Notes under the pieces: generated by a model | Databases searched by the model: none | The model's input: only the letters and a program-made list of their open reading frames with translations | What the model was told of the DNA's origin: nothing | Translations under genes and position numbers: made by a program | Assembly (NCBI GenBank): GCA_036873135.1 | Contig: JAPTYO010000015.1 | Location: forward strand, 6,991,387-7,055,386 | Source of the DNA: Clarkia xantiana subsp. parviflora | Taxonomy: Eukaryota; Streptophyta; Magnoliopsida; Myrtales; Onagraceae | Direction: 5' to 3' | Length of the DNA: 64,000 nt | Shown here: in pieces, positions 43,650-54,655 of the stretch | How positions within the stretch are numbered: position 1 is the stretch's first letter | Layout of the letters: every line of letters begins with the position of its first letter

Positions 43650-44125
43650 TAGGGTTAAGTGTCATTTTGGTACCACATGTTTGCAAAAATTACACTGTTC
43701 ATACCATTAGTATTTTTTTGTACCGAATTGGTACCATATGTTTCCAAACCTTACTGTTTTGGTACTTCTGTTACCATTCCGTCAAAAACGGCTGTTAAAT
43801 GGCATGTGCCATGCACGTGAGCACCCAAAACTTTCAATTTTGTTACAATTTAGTCCATCTGATGCATCCTTAACTTTTATTTTGTTCAATTTAGTCCTAA
43901 AATTTCAAAACCAAACCATTTTCCCAAATTGACCTAGCCGGACCTAGTCATGGGCTAGGTCCGACCCTGGGTCGGGGTCACCAGACCCAGGCGACCCTGA
44001 CCCAGAGTCGGACCTAGTCTGGGCTAGGTCAATTGGGACCTAGCCCCAATTTAATTCAATTAGGGCTAGGTCCCAATTGACCTAGCCAGACCTAGCCTAA
44101 GACTAGGTCCGACCCTGGGTTGCGC
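43650..44125. mobile_element. Half of a foldback-type element
   Basis: TTAGGGTTAAGTGTCATTTTGGTACC, ACAATTTAGTCC and TTGTTCAATTTAGTCC parallel one arm of the complete foldback element at 62592-63117, but the complementary arm is missing. It runs into GC-rich palindromic CCTAGTC.GGGCTAGGTC repeats at 43930-44120. Confidence 0.5.
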
Positions 44126-44264
44126 ATGGTTCGGTTCTTACCAAATTGGAACTGGAATGGGAACAATAGAAATGTATCATAGCAGGACTGATTTAGAAGC
44201 CGTCAAAACCCTTTTTTTTTTAATCACAAAATTCATAGCAAAGCCGGTTCATGACCGATATCAC

Positions 44265-44677
44265 TAGGAGTGTAAACGAGCCGAGTATCTGTCAAGCTTG
44301 ACGACTCGATTATTATATGTCAAGCTCGAACTCGACCGAGCTTTAATTTTAAAACTCGAACTCGACTCGAGTCAAAGCTCGGCATAATCGAGCTCGGCTT
44401 GACTCGTTAACCAATTATACATTACAATAAATTAGCATTTGTTATAATTAAAAAATTCGAGCTCGACTCGACTATACTTGAACTCGGTTGACCTATGTAA
44501 TAAATAATTAGTATTAAATTAAGAATAATAATAATAAGAACCAAGCTCGACTCGACATATAAACTCGGAACTCATTTAGGCTCGCGAGTCATTCAAGCTG
44601 AGTATTATCGAGCTCGGCTCAAATTTTTTCGAGTCGAATTCGAGTTTTGACCGAGTAGCTCGTCTCATTTACCCCCA
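44265..44677. mobile_element. hAT-like element, CTCGA-rich
   Basis: Begins TAGGAGTGTAAACGAGCCGA and ends CGTCTCATTTACCCCCA, an imperfect inverted repeat. The inside has many AGCTCGACTCG and TCGAGCTCGG words in opposed orientation around an AT-rich middle. No clear target duplication, so the exact ends are tentative. Confidence 0.55.
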
Positions 44678-45374
44678 CAACCCGCTCAAATCTTTTATAC
44701 AAAAAGAAAAATGGGAAAAATCTCTTATCGCACGGTTTTGACCAAATATGTACAAATATTTGAACGGTGGTTGTCCATAACATTAATCAAAACCAAATTC
44801 TAATGCAAGATTGGTTGATGATACGGTTGGTCATTCCCGTATTGGAAAGGAACATATCCATTTACTACTGGGGAGGGTGATAACTAAGCTTTTTTTTTTG
44901 TAAGGCTCTAGCAAGTTGCTCATCTTCTTCCTATTGAGATTTCGAGTCTGTACATAAATTTTAGAGAGAAATTTTGTTAAAATAACAATAAATAATTGGA
45001 ATATATCGATTCTATTTCAGTGATGATACCATTATCACTCATAGCCACAGGGACATTTCTTTTATTTCATTGTCGTATTCAGACCACACGTCCTACAAAT
45101 ATTCAGCACACCAAATTATTAAAGAGAACATAATTCAAGAATCTAAAATCCTTATAAAGTCATCTTCTCAAAATTTGAAGATGCAAGTAAGGTTCTTACC
45201 TACAACTTGAATGAGCATCATAATTTGGAGTTTCTACATAACTACCTTGGTATTCCTGAAACAGAAGTATGCACTCATCTTCACTCCACCCTTCAATGTC
45301 AGTATCCATGCCGCTACATATTCAGATGTAGTTGATTATAACCTCAAAAAAAAAAAAAAAAAAACTCAATTTCT
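44678..45374. other. Intergenic DNA within a duplicated block
   Basis: No gene recognised. Short frames at 45211-45426 contain a poly-Lys run from an A20 tract. This stretch is absent from the related block near 54330. Confidence 0.45.
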
Positions 45375-45712
45375 TTTTATTCAAGCTCTTTCTGTCAATT
45401 ACCAAGTAAGTGGTACAATTCTATAAAAAAAATCTTAACTAGTCTTAATTTTAGAGTTAGTATCAATTACTCATTTCTAAAATTTTCCAGGCTTGATTGT
45501 TCTTCCTAGATAACGTTACAACTATGTTAAATCATTGCATGCATGAGATAAGCTCTATCAAATTGGAATACCATTGTTGATTTTGATCCGACTCAAATAT
45601 TGAAATTAGTCGAGAGAACATCCACAGAGCATACACATAGTATTTTAGCTTTAAAATCACATAAAATAGCAGGTGAGCAAGAACTACCTTACCGAGACAC
45701 GAGCAGCGAAGA
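45375..45712. repeat. Duplicated segment, copy 1
   Basis: Closely matches 54345-54655, from TTATTCAAGCTCTTTCTGTC to CCGAGACACGAGC.GCGA. Shared parts include TTGCATGCATGAGATAAGCT and GTCGAGAGAACATCCACAGA. On the minus strand the end has a possible splice donor (CTCG|GTAAG), hinting that it held part of a gene. Confidence 0.85.
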
Positions 45713-45838
45713 CCCTGCTCCGGCCGGTCACCACCCTACTCCGGCCGGCCGCCACCCAACTCCGGCCGGTCACCACCCTACTCCGGCCGGCCACCACCCA
45801 ACTCCGGCGGCCACCACCCAACTCCGGCCACCACCACC
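45713..45838. repeat. Minisatellite of about 21 bp
   Basis: Five to six copies of CTCCGGCCGGTCACCACCCTA with variants CAACTCCGGCCGGCC. A frame reads through it with a repeated Pro/Ala/Gly/His peptide, but this is judged not to be a gene. Confidence 0.9.
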
Positions 45839-47006
45839 CAAAAACCATATAGTTGTTGATTTTTTGTGTCTGAAACTTTTAAGTTGTGAAAAAAGAAAGT
45901 ATGAGAAATTACTTTTGTTGATTTCTTGTGTCTGAAACTTATTAGTTGTGAAAAAAGAAAGTATGAAAAATTATTTATGTTGCTTTGAGGTGTTAGGAAG
46001 TTGTATGGCGTTGAAAAAGAATGTATGATGTATTATTATTGTTCCTTTTAGATGTGTGAAAATTGTAAGGTCTTGAAAAGTAAAATATGATGGATTATTG
46101 GTGTTGTTTTTAGATGTCTAAAAGTTGTAAATAGTTGAAAAATCATGTATTATACTAATAACAAATACATAATTTAAATTAAATTTTTATACTGCCAATC
46201 AAGTTTCCCACTGTAATTACTAAACAATAGCTAGTCTACCTAGATACTAAAGAAAAACTGCAAAGTTTGTCACGGTAAAACAACAACACAGACCTTACAA
46301 CCCCATATGTTGTTGGTTTCAAATGTTCATCTGTTCAGACATACTCCTGCAAATAATATATTCAAATACATTACTGTAAACTAATGGAACTTACGAATAA
46401 TTTATTACATGACTATTGCAAAGCACAAGAACACGCATGTCTCATTGTGGAGACTCGTCCAACGGGTTGGATGCAACAGCTCAAACTTATTATCTACTGA
46501 AAAAATGTGTGCAGTTGACAAGGGATACCCAAAAAGCATAAACATCCAATATCAATTCATAAAAAACAAATTAATTACATGGATACTGCAGCAGTAACCT
46601 AATTACCAAAGAAACAAATCCACCGATTAAATCAGTTTAACCCTAACACACATCGCTACACTAGATACCGATCTGAAACGTCACAACGTAGTTGGAATAA
46701 GAGAAACAGGCGAACCTCGAGTTGGATTGGAGATGGTAGCGACCGCAGGACCAATGGACCTTGACAAACTTGATTACAGATGTACTGCTGCTTTAATCTA
46801 AGTACGAAGAAAACTGATTCAACAACTTAACAGATACAGATCCGAACGTAAGAGCGGATTTGGAATATGAGGAACAGAGAAACCTCGAGTGGAATTGACT
46901 GCAAACAATTACGGAACTTGAAAAAGGTAAAGACGAATAAAGGAAGTCCCGATTTTATGTGAGGGTTTTTAGGGTTCGTCAGTCTACTATGATGTTGGGT
47001 TACGGT
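45839..47006. other. Intergenic DNA
   Basis: AT-rich with no recognised gene. A loosely repeated block (GTGTCTGAAACTT.T.AGTTGTG) occurs at 45865-46100, and two related segments with CCTCGAGT.GGATTG lie at 46665-46735 and 46835-46905. Confidence 0.5.
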
Positions 47007-47572
47007 TAGGGGTGAAACCGGACCGGTCGGACCGGTTTTTTGCTTGGTTCGGTCGGTTACCCATATTTTCGGTCTGTTTTTTTTCATTTAAAAAATCCGA
47101 CCAAAAAACCGTATGAGGAAAAATAAACCGTCCATTGGTAGTACGGTTTTTTCGGTTCGGTTTAAACCGAAAACCAAAATTAACAATCACCGTTTAAAAT
47201 TCTCATTATTTTCATGGAATTTATCAAACCGAAATGAAAAATAGTGTCAATTAATATAATTAAATAAATTATAAAACAAAATTAGAAAAAATAATCTTCA
47301 TAAGTAACTATTTATAATTTTTGTTAACCTAATTAATTAATTATATTGATTAATATCAACTAATATAGTATATATTTTACATATTTAGTTAGCATAACGG
47401 TCGGTTCGGTCCCTACGGTCCTCAAAGCTCAAAATCCGAACCGAAAAACCGAACTAGAGTAAAAAAAATCCGACCAAAAACCAAACCGTATATTTCGGAT
47501 TTGGTTTTTCGGTCCGGACCGGTTCGGTTTTCACCGGTTTTTAGGACCAACCGGATTTTGGTTTCACCCCTA
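47007..47572. mobile_element. hAT-like non-autonomous element with perfect target duplication
   Basis: Starts TAGGGGTGAAACCGGACCGG and ends TTTGGTTTCACCCCTA, a good inverted repeat. The octamer GTTACGGT flanks it on both sides (46999-47006, 47573-47580). 566 bp, with GGTTCGGT/AACCGAACC words at both ends and an AT-rich core. No transposase. Confidence 0.92.
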
Positions 47573-48686
47573 GTTACGGTACATCCATAGGAATTTAACG
47601 GGATATTTTAACGCAGTTAAACGATGTTAACGAGACATTTTAACGATGTTAACGGGACCATGTAACGGTGTTAAACGATGTTAAACCGGAATAAATCGAA
47701 CCAGCCAAAGCTCATTGAACCACCTATTTATGAATATAATATATTATTAATACGCCGTTTCGAAATGCTGCAGTTTCATAGACAAGTCCAAGAATTTGAA
47801 CTATATATCGAAGGAATCGTACAACGTAGTCTCTGCTACAACCTTAATTATTTACACGCATCTTGGTTGAACTTTTCTAGCAGTAAACTTTGAAATCCAC
47901 AAAATTAGAAATTCAAGAATCAAGAAAATGCCAAAAGTCTGCAAATCAGAAGGGTGACAGCTTCTTCTTGCACTTGCAGAGAGAAAAGGGCGTTGCAGTA
48001 TATACCATTCCATTTGTGTAAAAGAAATCAAGATTGCAAACTTGTATTTGAAGGTGTTGCAGTATATACCATTCCATTTGCGTCCAAGAAGATTTAACAA
48101 GGAAATTAATTACGTACACACTGTTTTCACAACACCGTAAGAAGGCATGAAAGCGCTGCCCAGTGCACTGCAGCAGAGAAGAGACAGCTTTAGAAATTGC
48201 TTTGATTCTGACTTCTCTAAAAAAAAAAAAAAAGGTTCCCTTCGATTATTAATAAATTATTATAATAATCCTAAAGATAATACATACAATACAAGTTTTA
48301 AAAACTAGTACCAACAACAGTATATGTATAATTTGAGACGACAACAACATGCATCCTACAGCTAGCAAGTGCAACTACTAGATGCATCCAACAACATGGG
48401 ATAACTATTAGAGAAATAACCTTCTTCTTCTCCGCTGTCTTCTCTCCATTCCATACATACATAACAAGCTAGCTAGAAAGCTCATCACTCTTGCTTGCTA
48501 CATTTGTGCTAGCTAGCTACCACTGTATGCAGGCACCTTCCATTGTTTGGTTGAAAAATGATTAAGAGGAACCAAGCAACGAGAGTAAGTGAATACTGAG
48601 TAGAAGCAAAATGGCAATACTTGCCCCTCACTCGCCCGATGCAATAATCGGAACTCATCAGTTATAAAGTTGTAAAGGAAGATGTG
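47573..48686. other. Intergenic DNA downstream of the F-box gene
   Basis: No gene recognised. GTTGCAGTATATACCATTCC occurs twice (about 47993 and 48057), a short local duplication. The part next to 48687 is presumably the 3' untranslated region of the minus-strand F-box gene. Confidence 0.45.
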
Positions 48687-49848
48687 CTATGGAGTTCCTA
48701 CAAATATGGCCTCCGAATTCGGATGTACTCCACAAGGCAATGCCCAAATTGGAATATCCCTGCCGCCGTCCATTAGGAAGATGCGACTTCTCAACAAACA
48801 ACAATCCACCGTATGTTTCAGTGTCCAAAAGAATCCACCACCACCTTGACTACTACTGTCTTCTTTTTCTAGTAACCAGAGTCGTATGTATCTTCCTTCA
48901 AGCCAACTATAATAAACACCACCTTCCGTTGCCAACCCCAGACATCCTCTATAATGTCCTTCAGACAAACCAAGACATCCTTTATAACCCAATTTTCCAC
49001 ACATTCTATCCGGAATTGGGAGTTGGATGACACGCAAGTTTAGTGAATTCATGTCTAAACTTATAACCTTCCAGGATAATGACATCATGTAGAGTACTCC
49101 TTCAAAAAATACAGAATTCCTTTTAAAGACAAAGTACTCTACCGGTGTGTCCACCAGCTCAACCTCATGCTGCTCCCACATCCCCCCCGACTCTGATGAA
49201 AATATGTCAACAATTAGTAGCCTCCCAATTTCTGCTACATTCAAGCACACAACCTTATAATGCGGGGATACTGTGGGATCAAATGCAAGGGCGGCATGAA
49301 CAAGCAATAATGACTTTTTTCTCTCAGCATGACACTCCGCTTTCGGGATGCTAACACATTGATTCGTCGTCGGGTTGCAGATACGATACTCTAAACCATC
49401 ACAGCTCTCTTTGGAAAAAAAGAAGCAGCCCGTAGCGGCTGTCCACAAATTCCTGAGCCTTGTTACTCCCACCATGCACCTCCACAACACCATTTTCAAC
49501 TTCTTCTTCTTCTTCTTTAGATGAACAAGTTGAAACATACTCCATGACCTGCCTGTCGAAACACGTCTCTAGCTCATCGTAAAACCTCTTTCTGATATGT
49601 TCCAACCGACAAGGATTCATCGGGACATACTTGTTGGCCTTTTCATAGTACACCATCAACGACATGGCAGCGGTGCGGAAGTGGATCCCGGAGAGGGAGA
49701 GCCTCTTCGAAATCGTTGGTATACACAAATCCGATATCATACGGTACCATGTTTTCGACACGCACTTCAATCTCACCATATCTTTTACCTCAAGCCTGAA
49801 GCAGATATCCACCACTTCATCATTGCTTAACTTACCAAAATGATCCAT
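48687..49848 (-). pseudogene. F-box protein gene with one frameshift
   Basis: Minus strand, ATG at 49848. The front reads KLSNDEVVDICFRLEVKDMV and RLKCVSKTWYRMISD, a typical plant F-box that would bind a SKP1 protein of an SCF ubiquitin ligase. An acidic Glu run follows. Near 49412-49418 a run of seven T on this strand shifts the phase, and the frame continues as KESCDGLEYRICNPTTNQCV, the standard entry to an F-box-associated domain, through to a stop at 48687. Total length of about 387 codons is usual for this family. The one-base slip lies in a homopolymer, so a sequencing error is possible; otherwise the gene is inactive. The substrate is unknown. The nearest elements are a Helitron upstream and a hAT-like element downstream. 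Confidence 0.82.
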
Positions 49849-50496
49849 CTTTCCCTATACAACCCCCTTGCCTGACCTGAATTCATTTGGATATACAAGT
49901 TAGTGCACAAGAAAAGCAACCCAACTTATAAAATCTCATTATTCAACTCAACCATGGCATAATTCTACAACAACTTTGACAACACAATCCTATATATATA
50001 TTTATATTCTAAAAAACCTTTCCCAAGAGGCCAACCAAGAAATCTAAAAACAGGTCAACCATGGTTAAAATCCAAAGTCACAACATTGGGACCTCTACCG
50101 GGATTGCAGGCTAAGTAGTAGCAGCAAAAAATACCAGGTTTCTAATTTGAAGGTGAAACTTTCCTGAATTCTGCAGCAACAAAACTCTCAATCAAAATAA
50201 ATCACTTTCCGGGGGGCTAGGAGCACCTGCTAAGTTCTTAACTCAACTCAATCATAGTAAAATTTAAAGCTTTCAGGGCCATTCTTGAGCTTTCCCCTTA
50301 GCAGAGGGAAGAGCACAATTCCATTCAAAAAATCAAAACTTTCCAAGTAGACAACTGCAACAGAAAGTACTCTAAATATTCTGTTCACATTTTAAAGCAT
50401 AGACAGCAATTCTTCAGCTTCCAACTTCCCTAGAAGCCAACAAAACACTCTCTAAATTCAAGTAAAACGTGTCCTTTAAAAAAAAAAAATTAATAA
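49849..50496. other. Upstream region of the F-box gene
   Basis: Non-coding sequence between the F-box ATG and a Helitron. The part 50235-50400 resembles 52605-52760 in words such as TTGAGCTTT, ATCAAAACTTTCCA and TCTGTTCA, suggesting an old local duplication. Confidence 0.4.
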
Positions 50497-50639
50497 TCTA
50501 TTCCTCTATATAAAAGGAAAAGTGCCTTTCAGGTGGTTCCAACCTTCAAATTTACTACATATATATAATACGAGTGGCCCTCACCGAATAGTCACATTCT
50601 TTCACTCCAAAAGACAGTTATACATTCTAAAGGTACCAA

Positions 50640-52200
50640 TCTAGATCTATATCAGCAATTTCTTTAATGCGCGCGGTTGAGATTCAAACGCTAGGTGCAT
50701 ACAAACAATAGGCTCTTCTTCTTCCTCACATCGGCTCTTCCTCTTCTTCCCAGCGATTACCGTTACTTCTGATCGAGGCGTTAGCATTACTACTTATAAT
50801 CTACTTCTCTCTATTATGTAGACAATTCAGATTGAAGACAACCTTCTTCTTTTACAAAGCAATGGAAGACGATTCAGATTCGGTTTTCGGCCGATCTTCA
50901 CTATTGGCCGGTTACCTCTCAGTTTGGCGGGAAGACGACATTCCAAACCTTACCCACCTGAAAACCTCTGTTCATACAATGACGTTCATTAAATTGCTGC
51001 TACTGCCAGAACCACAACCACTTCTTCCTGTGAGTGGATGCCGCTCAAATGGTATCCAACTACAACACCCATTCATATTTCTTAATTTTCACTTTGGTTA
51101 TTATATTATTAGAGTTGAATACATGTCAGGTTCACAGAAGAAAGTAAAATACTGTTATAGTTTGTTTTCTTAACACTTAGTACTCAACTTTCTCAAGATT
51201 TTTACTATAATTGTATTGTTTCATACTGAGTTGCTCATTCAAGCGCAATTTAGTCGGGCATCCGTAGTTTTGACTTCGGGTTTGAGCAATAGCATCTTCT
51301 ATGATGTCTTATATATATATATATGTGTTGATTAAATAACTTGGATGTTGGAATCGTGTTTATATGTAGATGGCTCTTGTCCCAACAATGCTACAACTTT
51401 CTCACCGACTCCTTGGATAACTAAGAGGGTGGTTGACCTTTTTAATCTTATTATGATGGCTTTTTAAGGGTTCAGGTTTGCTCCCACGGTCCTACCGCAT
51501 TAAGGCATATGCTTTCAATTCAAAACTTGGGAAGCAAACTAAGGTTGTTGGTCTATTAGTTCTTACTTGTGGTAATGGTTGCTCGGTTATCTCCGGATTC
51601 AATTGACATCTTTGGCAGAAGAAATGCAATTCGTAAGGGCGTGGAGAATGTTGAGAAAGAACTTACAAATTCAGAAAAATGACGGTGCTACTGCTATATA
51701 AATTGGCTTCCAGAAGGTTAAACCACATTTTCTGAACTTGTTTAGTTGGAATCACTTTATTGATTGATCATCATCATCATAAAATTAAATATGAAACTCT
51801 CTTTTTTGTTGTTTTTTTCTTGCAGATTCTGAAAGGTTCTCTTAATACTGTTGAAGCTAAATTTAGATCGCTCATATCATTATACACTGAAGTGGTAACT
51901 CCTGGCTCATCGGTTCCAGCATTTGCTATCTCTTACTGTTCATACACCTGAATGGAGGGGGCAGCAAACAATTTTAGAGCGACTAGGCTCTGCCCTCTTC
52001 TCTCGGATAAAGAGAAAAGAAGTAGGAACAAAAAAATTGGCTTGTGTTATCTAGGCCAACTGGCAAAGTCTTGGATAAACTCTCCAACATCTTCAAGGCA
52101 CATAATGTTGATGTAGTGAACAAGAGGGCTTATTGGATAATAAAGTGGTAGTCTCCACGGCCTTTACATTTATATGGACAATAGCAGCAGAGCCACCATC
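50640..52200 (+). other. Possible captured gene fragments in the Helitron
   Basis: A 113-residue frame at 50832-51173 begins MKTTFFFYKAMEDDSDSVFG, and a frame at 51760-51951 contains QILKGSLNTVEAKFRSLISL after a plausible splice acceptor (TTCTTGCAG at 51825). The region in between is broken by stops in all frames. None was assigned to a family with confidence. Confidence 0.35.
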
Positions 52201-52387
52201 ATAATTTGTTTACATATGGTGTGCCCTTAATATGTATAACCATCGGTGCAAAGTGCGGTATTAAGAGACTTGACTAGATGCATTAAGTTGCCGAAAACTG
52301 TTCATACTCATCCATACCATCTATAAGAACATGCATGGATAAATATTCGTCCAATGTTTATAATCATTCAATCTTAATTACTTGTGC

Positions 52388-52390
<3 letters not shown>

Positions 52391-52421
<31 letters not shown>

Positions 52422-52422
52422 G
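52391..52422. repeat. (ATT)n microsatellite
   Basis: About ten TTA units, inside the Helitron near its 3' end. Confidence 0.92.
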
Positions 52423-52528
52423 TTCGAAGTCTAAAATAGCATTCATCGCTCATATTAGATTTTAACTTAATTAACACTTGTATATTTGAATTTGCTATAC
52501 ACGTGCGTTGCACGTGTGTATTCTCTAG

Positions 52529-53440
52529 TAATAATAAAAGTTGAAGCATTGAGATACATTGCATGTATTTAAATGGAGCAGAAGACAATATTTAAACAAG
52601 AACACAAGCTAAAACCTCATCATTCAACTCAGTCAAGGTAAATTTTGGAGCTTTGATAGCAAGTCTTGAGCTTTGAATAGACAGGACCAGAATTTTGTTC
52701 GAAAAAATTAAAACTTTCCAACAGTTCTGAATGTTCAGTTCAATCTTTTGACATGCAAGACCGTCGCAAGAACCATTTGCAGCCACATCATGGAAATCAT
52801 TATTGATTTGCTCAGCCACGGTATAATCTGAAGCTCTATCTAGTAGTTCTTCTGTAGTCTGTTAAAAACAAGAAGAAAAGGGCAGCAATTGAGCAACAGC
52901 TATAAGAAAATCATGGAACAAGGCAGATGAAAACTAGACCTGGACATTTTCTATACTAAGTTCACAACAAGTCAGAACATTACCGCGGGCCTCCATTATA
53001 TTGAAGCGATAATTTTATACCGCAGCTTCAGCTCTAGCTTTAATGATAGAGATTACTTTCACACATTCAATTACCATTCATCGAGAAAGAATTCTCTCCT
53101 ATAACTTTTACAGAGCTGAAGTGAGGTTCTTCTCAGGCGGATGAACATAAAAATTTGAAAGCAGGTCCTTAAAAAATGATTTTGAAGATAGCAGACCCGA
53201 TGTTCCATTGCACCAATTCCAGATACCGGTCTCCGACGTCTCCTGCAGCCATAGAAAACCTAATTTGGAGCTTTCCGCCAAATGATATGAAATTTGAAAT
53301 GCTTTCCGCATTTCTGATAAAACCATTAACAACCGAAGCTTGGATAGCAACAGCAAGCGAAAAACCCAAAAACGAATTTATGACAGGAAGAAAGTTTCAA
53401 ATTTTCTAGGTTTCCAACGAACTTGAATCAGAGGCATACC
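52529..53440. other. Intergenic or intronic DNA, minus-strand gene remnant possible
   Basis: No recognised domain. Overlapping minus-strand frames at 53369-53108 (one begins MGFSLAVAIQASVVNGF) lie just downstream of a GC-rich exon-like block (53441-53700) and could be its continuation. Confidence 0.35.
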
Positions 53441-53764
53441 TTTGTAGAATCACTACCGAATCAACAACCTTTGCTGCTGACCAGATCTGAAATTTCATCT
53501 CCTATATTTCGTCCTCAATTAGCCTCAGCAGCCCGGCGGCTGGGAGACAGACGCGAGGGCGGGGGTGGATGCAGCCTTCGTCGGATGCCACGTAGGTGGC
53601 GAGGCCGATGTCGAGGGTGGGAGGAGTTTATACCGGCGGAGGAGGCGTCGGTGCTGTACCTGGTGAAGTTCACAAGGAGATTCTTGTTAGAGCTCGGCGG
53701 GGAATATTTCAGCTTGGCTAGAATAATTAATTTAGCTAGAGGGGTAACTTCGTCATTTCGCTAG
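53441..53764 (-). other. GC-rich exon-like block
   Basis: A GC-rich island in AT-rich DNA. On the minus strand it ends in CTACAAAG before GTATGCC, a good splice donor at 53439. Frames are open on both strands for 100-plus residues but of low complexity (Arg/Pro-rich). It looks like the first exon or promoter-near part of an unidentified minus-strand gene. Confidence 0.35.
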
Positions 53765-54344
53765 GTAACATGATGTTAGATTTTTCAGGGAGGGGTATTT
53801 TTGGTATATCAATTTTATTGAGCTCACGTGATATAATTCCGTTTGACTTAACCCAAAAAATAAACGGAGACACCAAATTTCAACAAACACTAAACACGGG
53901 AGAGTCAATTTCAACAACGGACACTAGATTTCAACATGGACTAAACCTCATACAGTTTATTAGTTATTAACCCTTAACTTAATAATAATGGATAGTGAGG
54001 ATAGTATTTATCACATAACTTCTTCTACTCGATACATGATGAACCCACCTTTCTGATATTGGCAAGTATCTGTATTCTGACGGAGCAACCACCATCAAAA
54101 TCATGGTTCCCACGGACTTACATAGGACTTCATGTGTCTAATCAAGAATGGCACTCTAGGAGCAGTACCTGATGTGCAACGAAAGCTTGAATGACTTGCA
54201 AAAACAAAAAAACTTTACAAGTGTAATAAAATTAATTGGTGACATTTTGGGTGGGCATCGTTCGGTTCTTAGTCGAACTGGTTCGGAACCAAACCGGACC
54301 GAATTGGGAACAATAGAAATGTATCCCCCCTTCTTAGTCTCGTT
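53765..54344. other. Intergenic DNA
   Basis: No gene recognised. At 54250-54330 GTTCGGTTCTTA and GGGAACAATAGAAATGTATC match 44140-44186, the left part of the duplicated block. Confidence 0.45.
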
Positions 54345-54655
54345 ATTCAAGCTCTTTCTGTCGATTACCAAATGGTACACTTGTATAAAAAAATCTTAAC
54401 TAGTCGAGTTAAGTATCAATTACTCATTTCTAAAATCTTGATTGTTCTGTATAGAAAACGTTGCAACTATGTTAAATTATTGCATGCATGAGATAAGCTC
54501 TATCAAATTGGAATACCATTGTTGACTTTGTTCCGACCCAAATATTGAAATTAGTCGAGAGAACATCCACAGAGCATATCCATATTATTTTAGCTTTAAA
54601 ATCACATAAAATAGCTGGTGAGCAAGAAATACCTTACCGAGACACGAGCGGCGAT
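54345..54655. repeat. Duplicated segment, copy 2
   Basis: Counterpart of 45375-45712 with small deletions. Here the left flank words (AACAATAGAAATGTATC) lie only about 25 bp away, whereas in copy 1 about 1.2 kb of extra DNA separates them. Confidence 0.85.

Larger units (their letters stand above)
50497..52528 (+). mobile_element. Helitron, non-autonomous
   Basis: Starts A|TCTATTCCTCTATATAAAAG and ends with a perfect 8-bp hairpin ACACGTGC-GTT-GCACGTGT (52499-52517), TATTCT and CTAG, followed by T (52529). Length 2032 bp. It fits Helitron structure with insertion between A and T. The interior has exon-like parts, for instance 50832-51173 and 51825-51950, but no Rep/helicase and no recognised domain; these may be captured gene fragments. 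Confidence 0.72.

Noticed and set aside
45600..45935. 111-residue frame with a Pro/His/Ala repeat
   Set aside because: Most of it is a minisatellite, and the front half is part of a duplicated non-coding block that is not open in the second copy.
52364..52588. Minus-strand frame with poly-Ile
   Set aside because: Translation of the (ATT)n microsatellite across the Helitron end.
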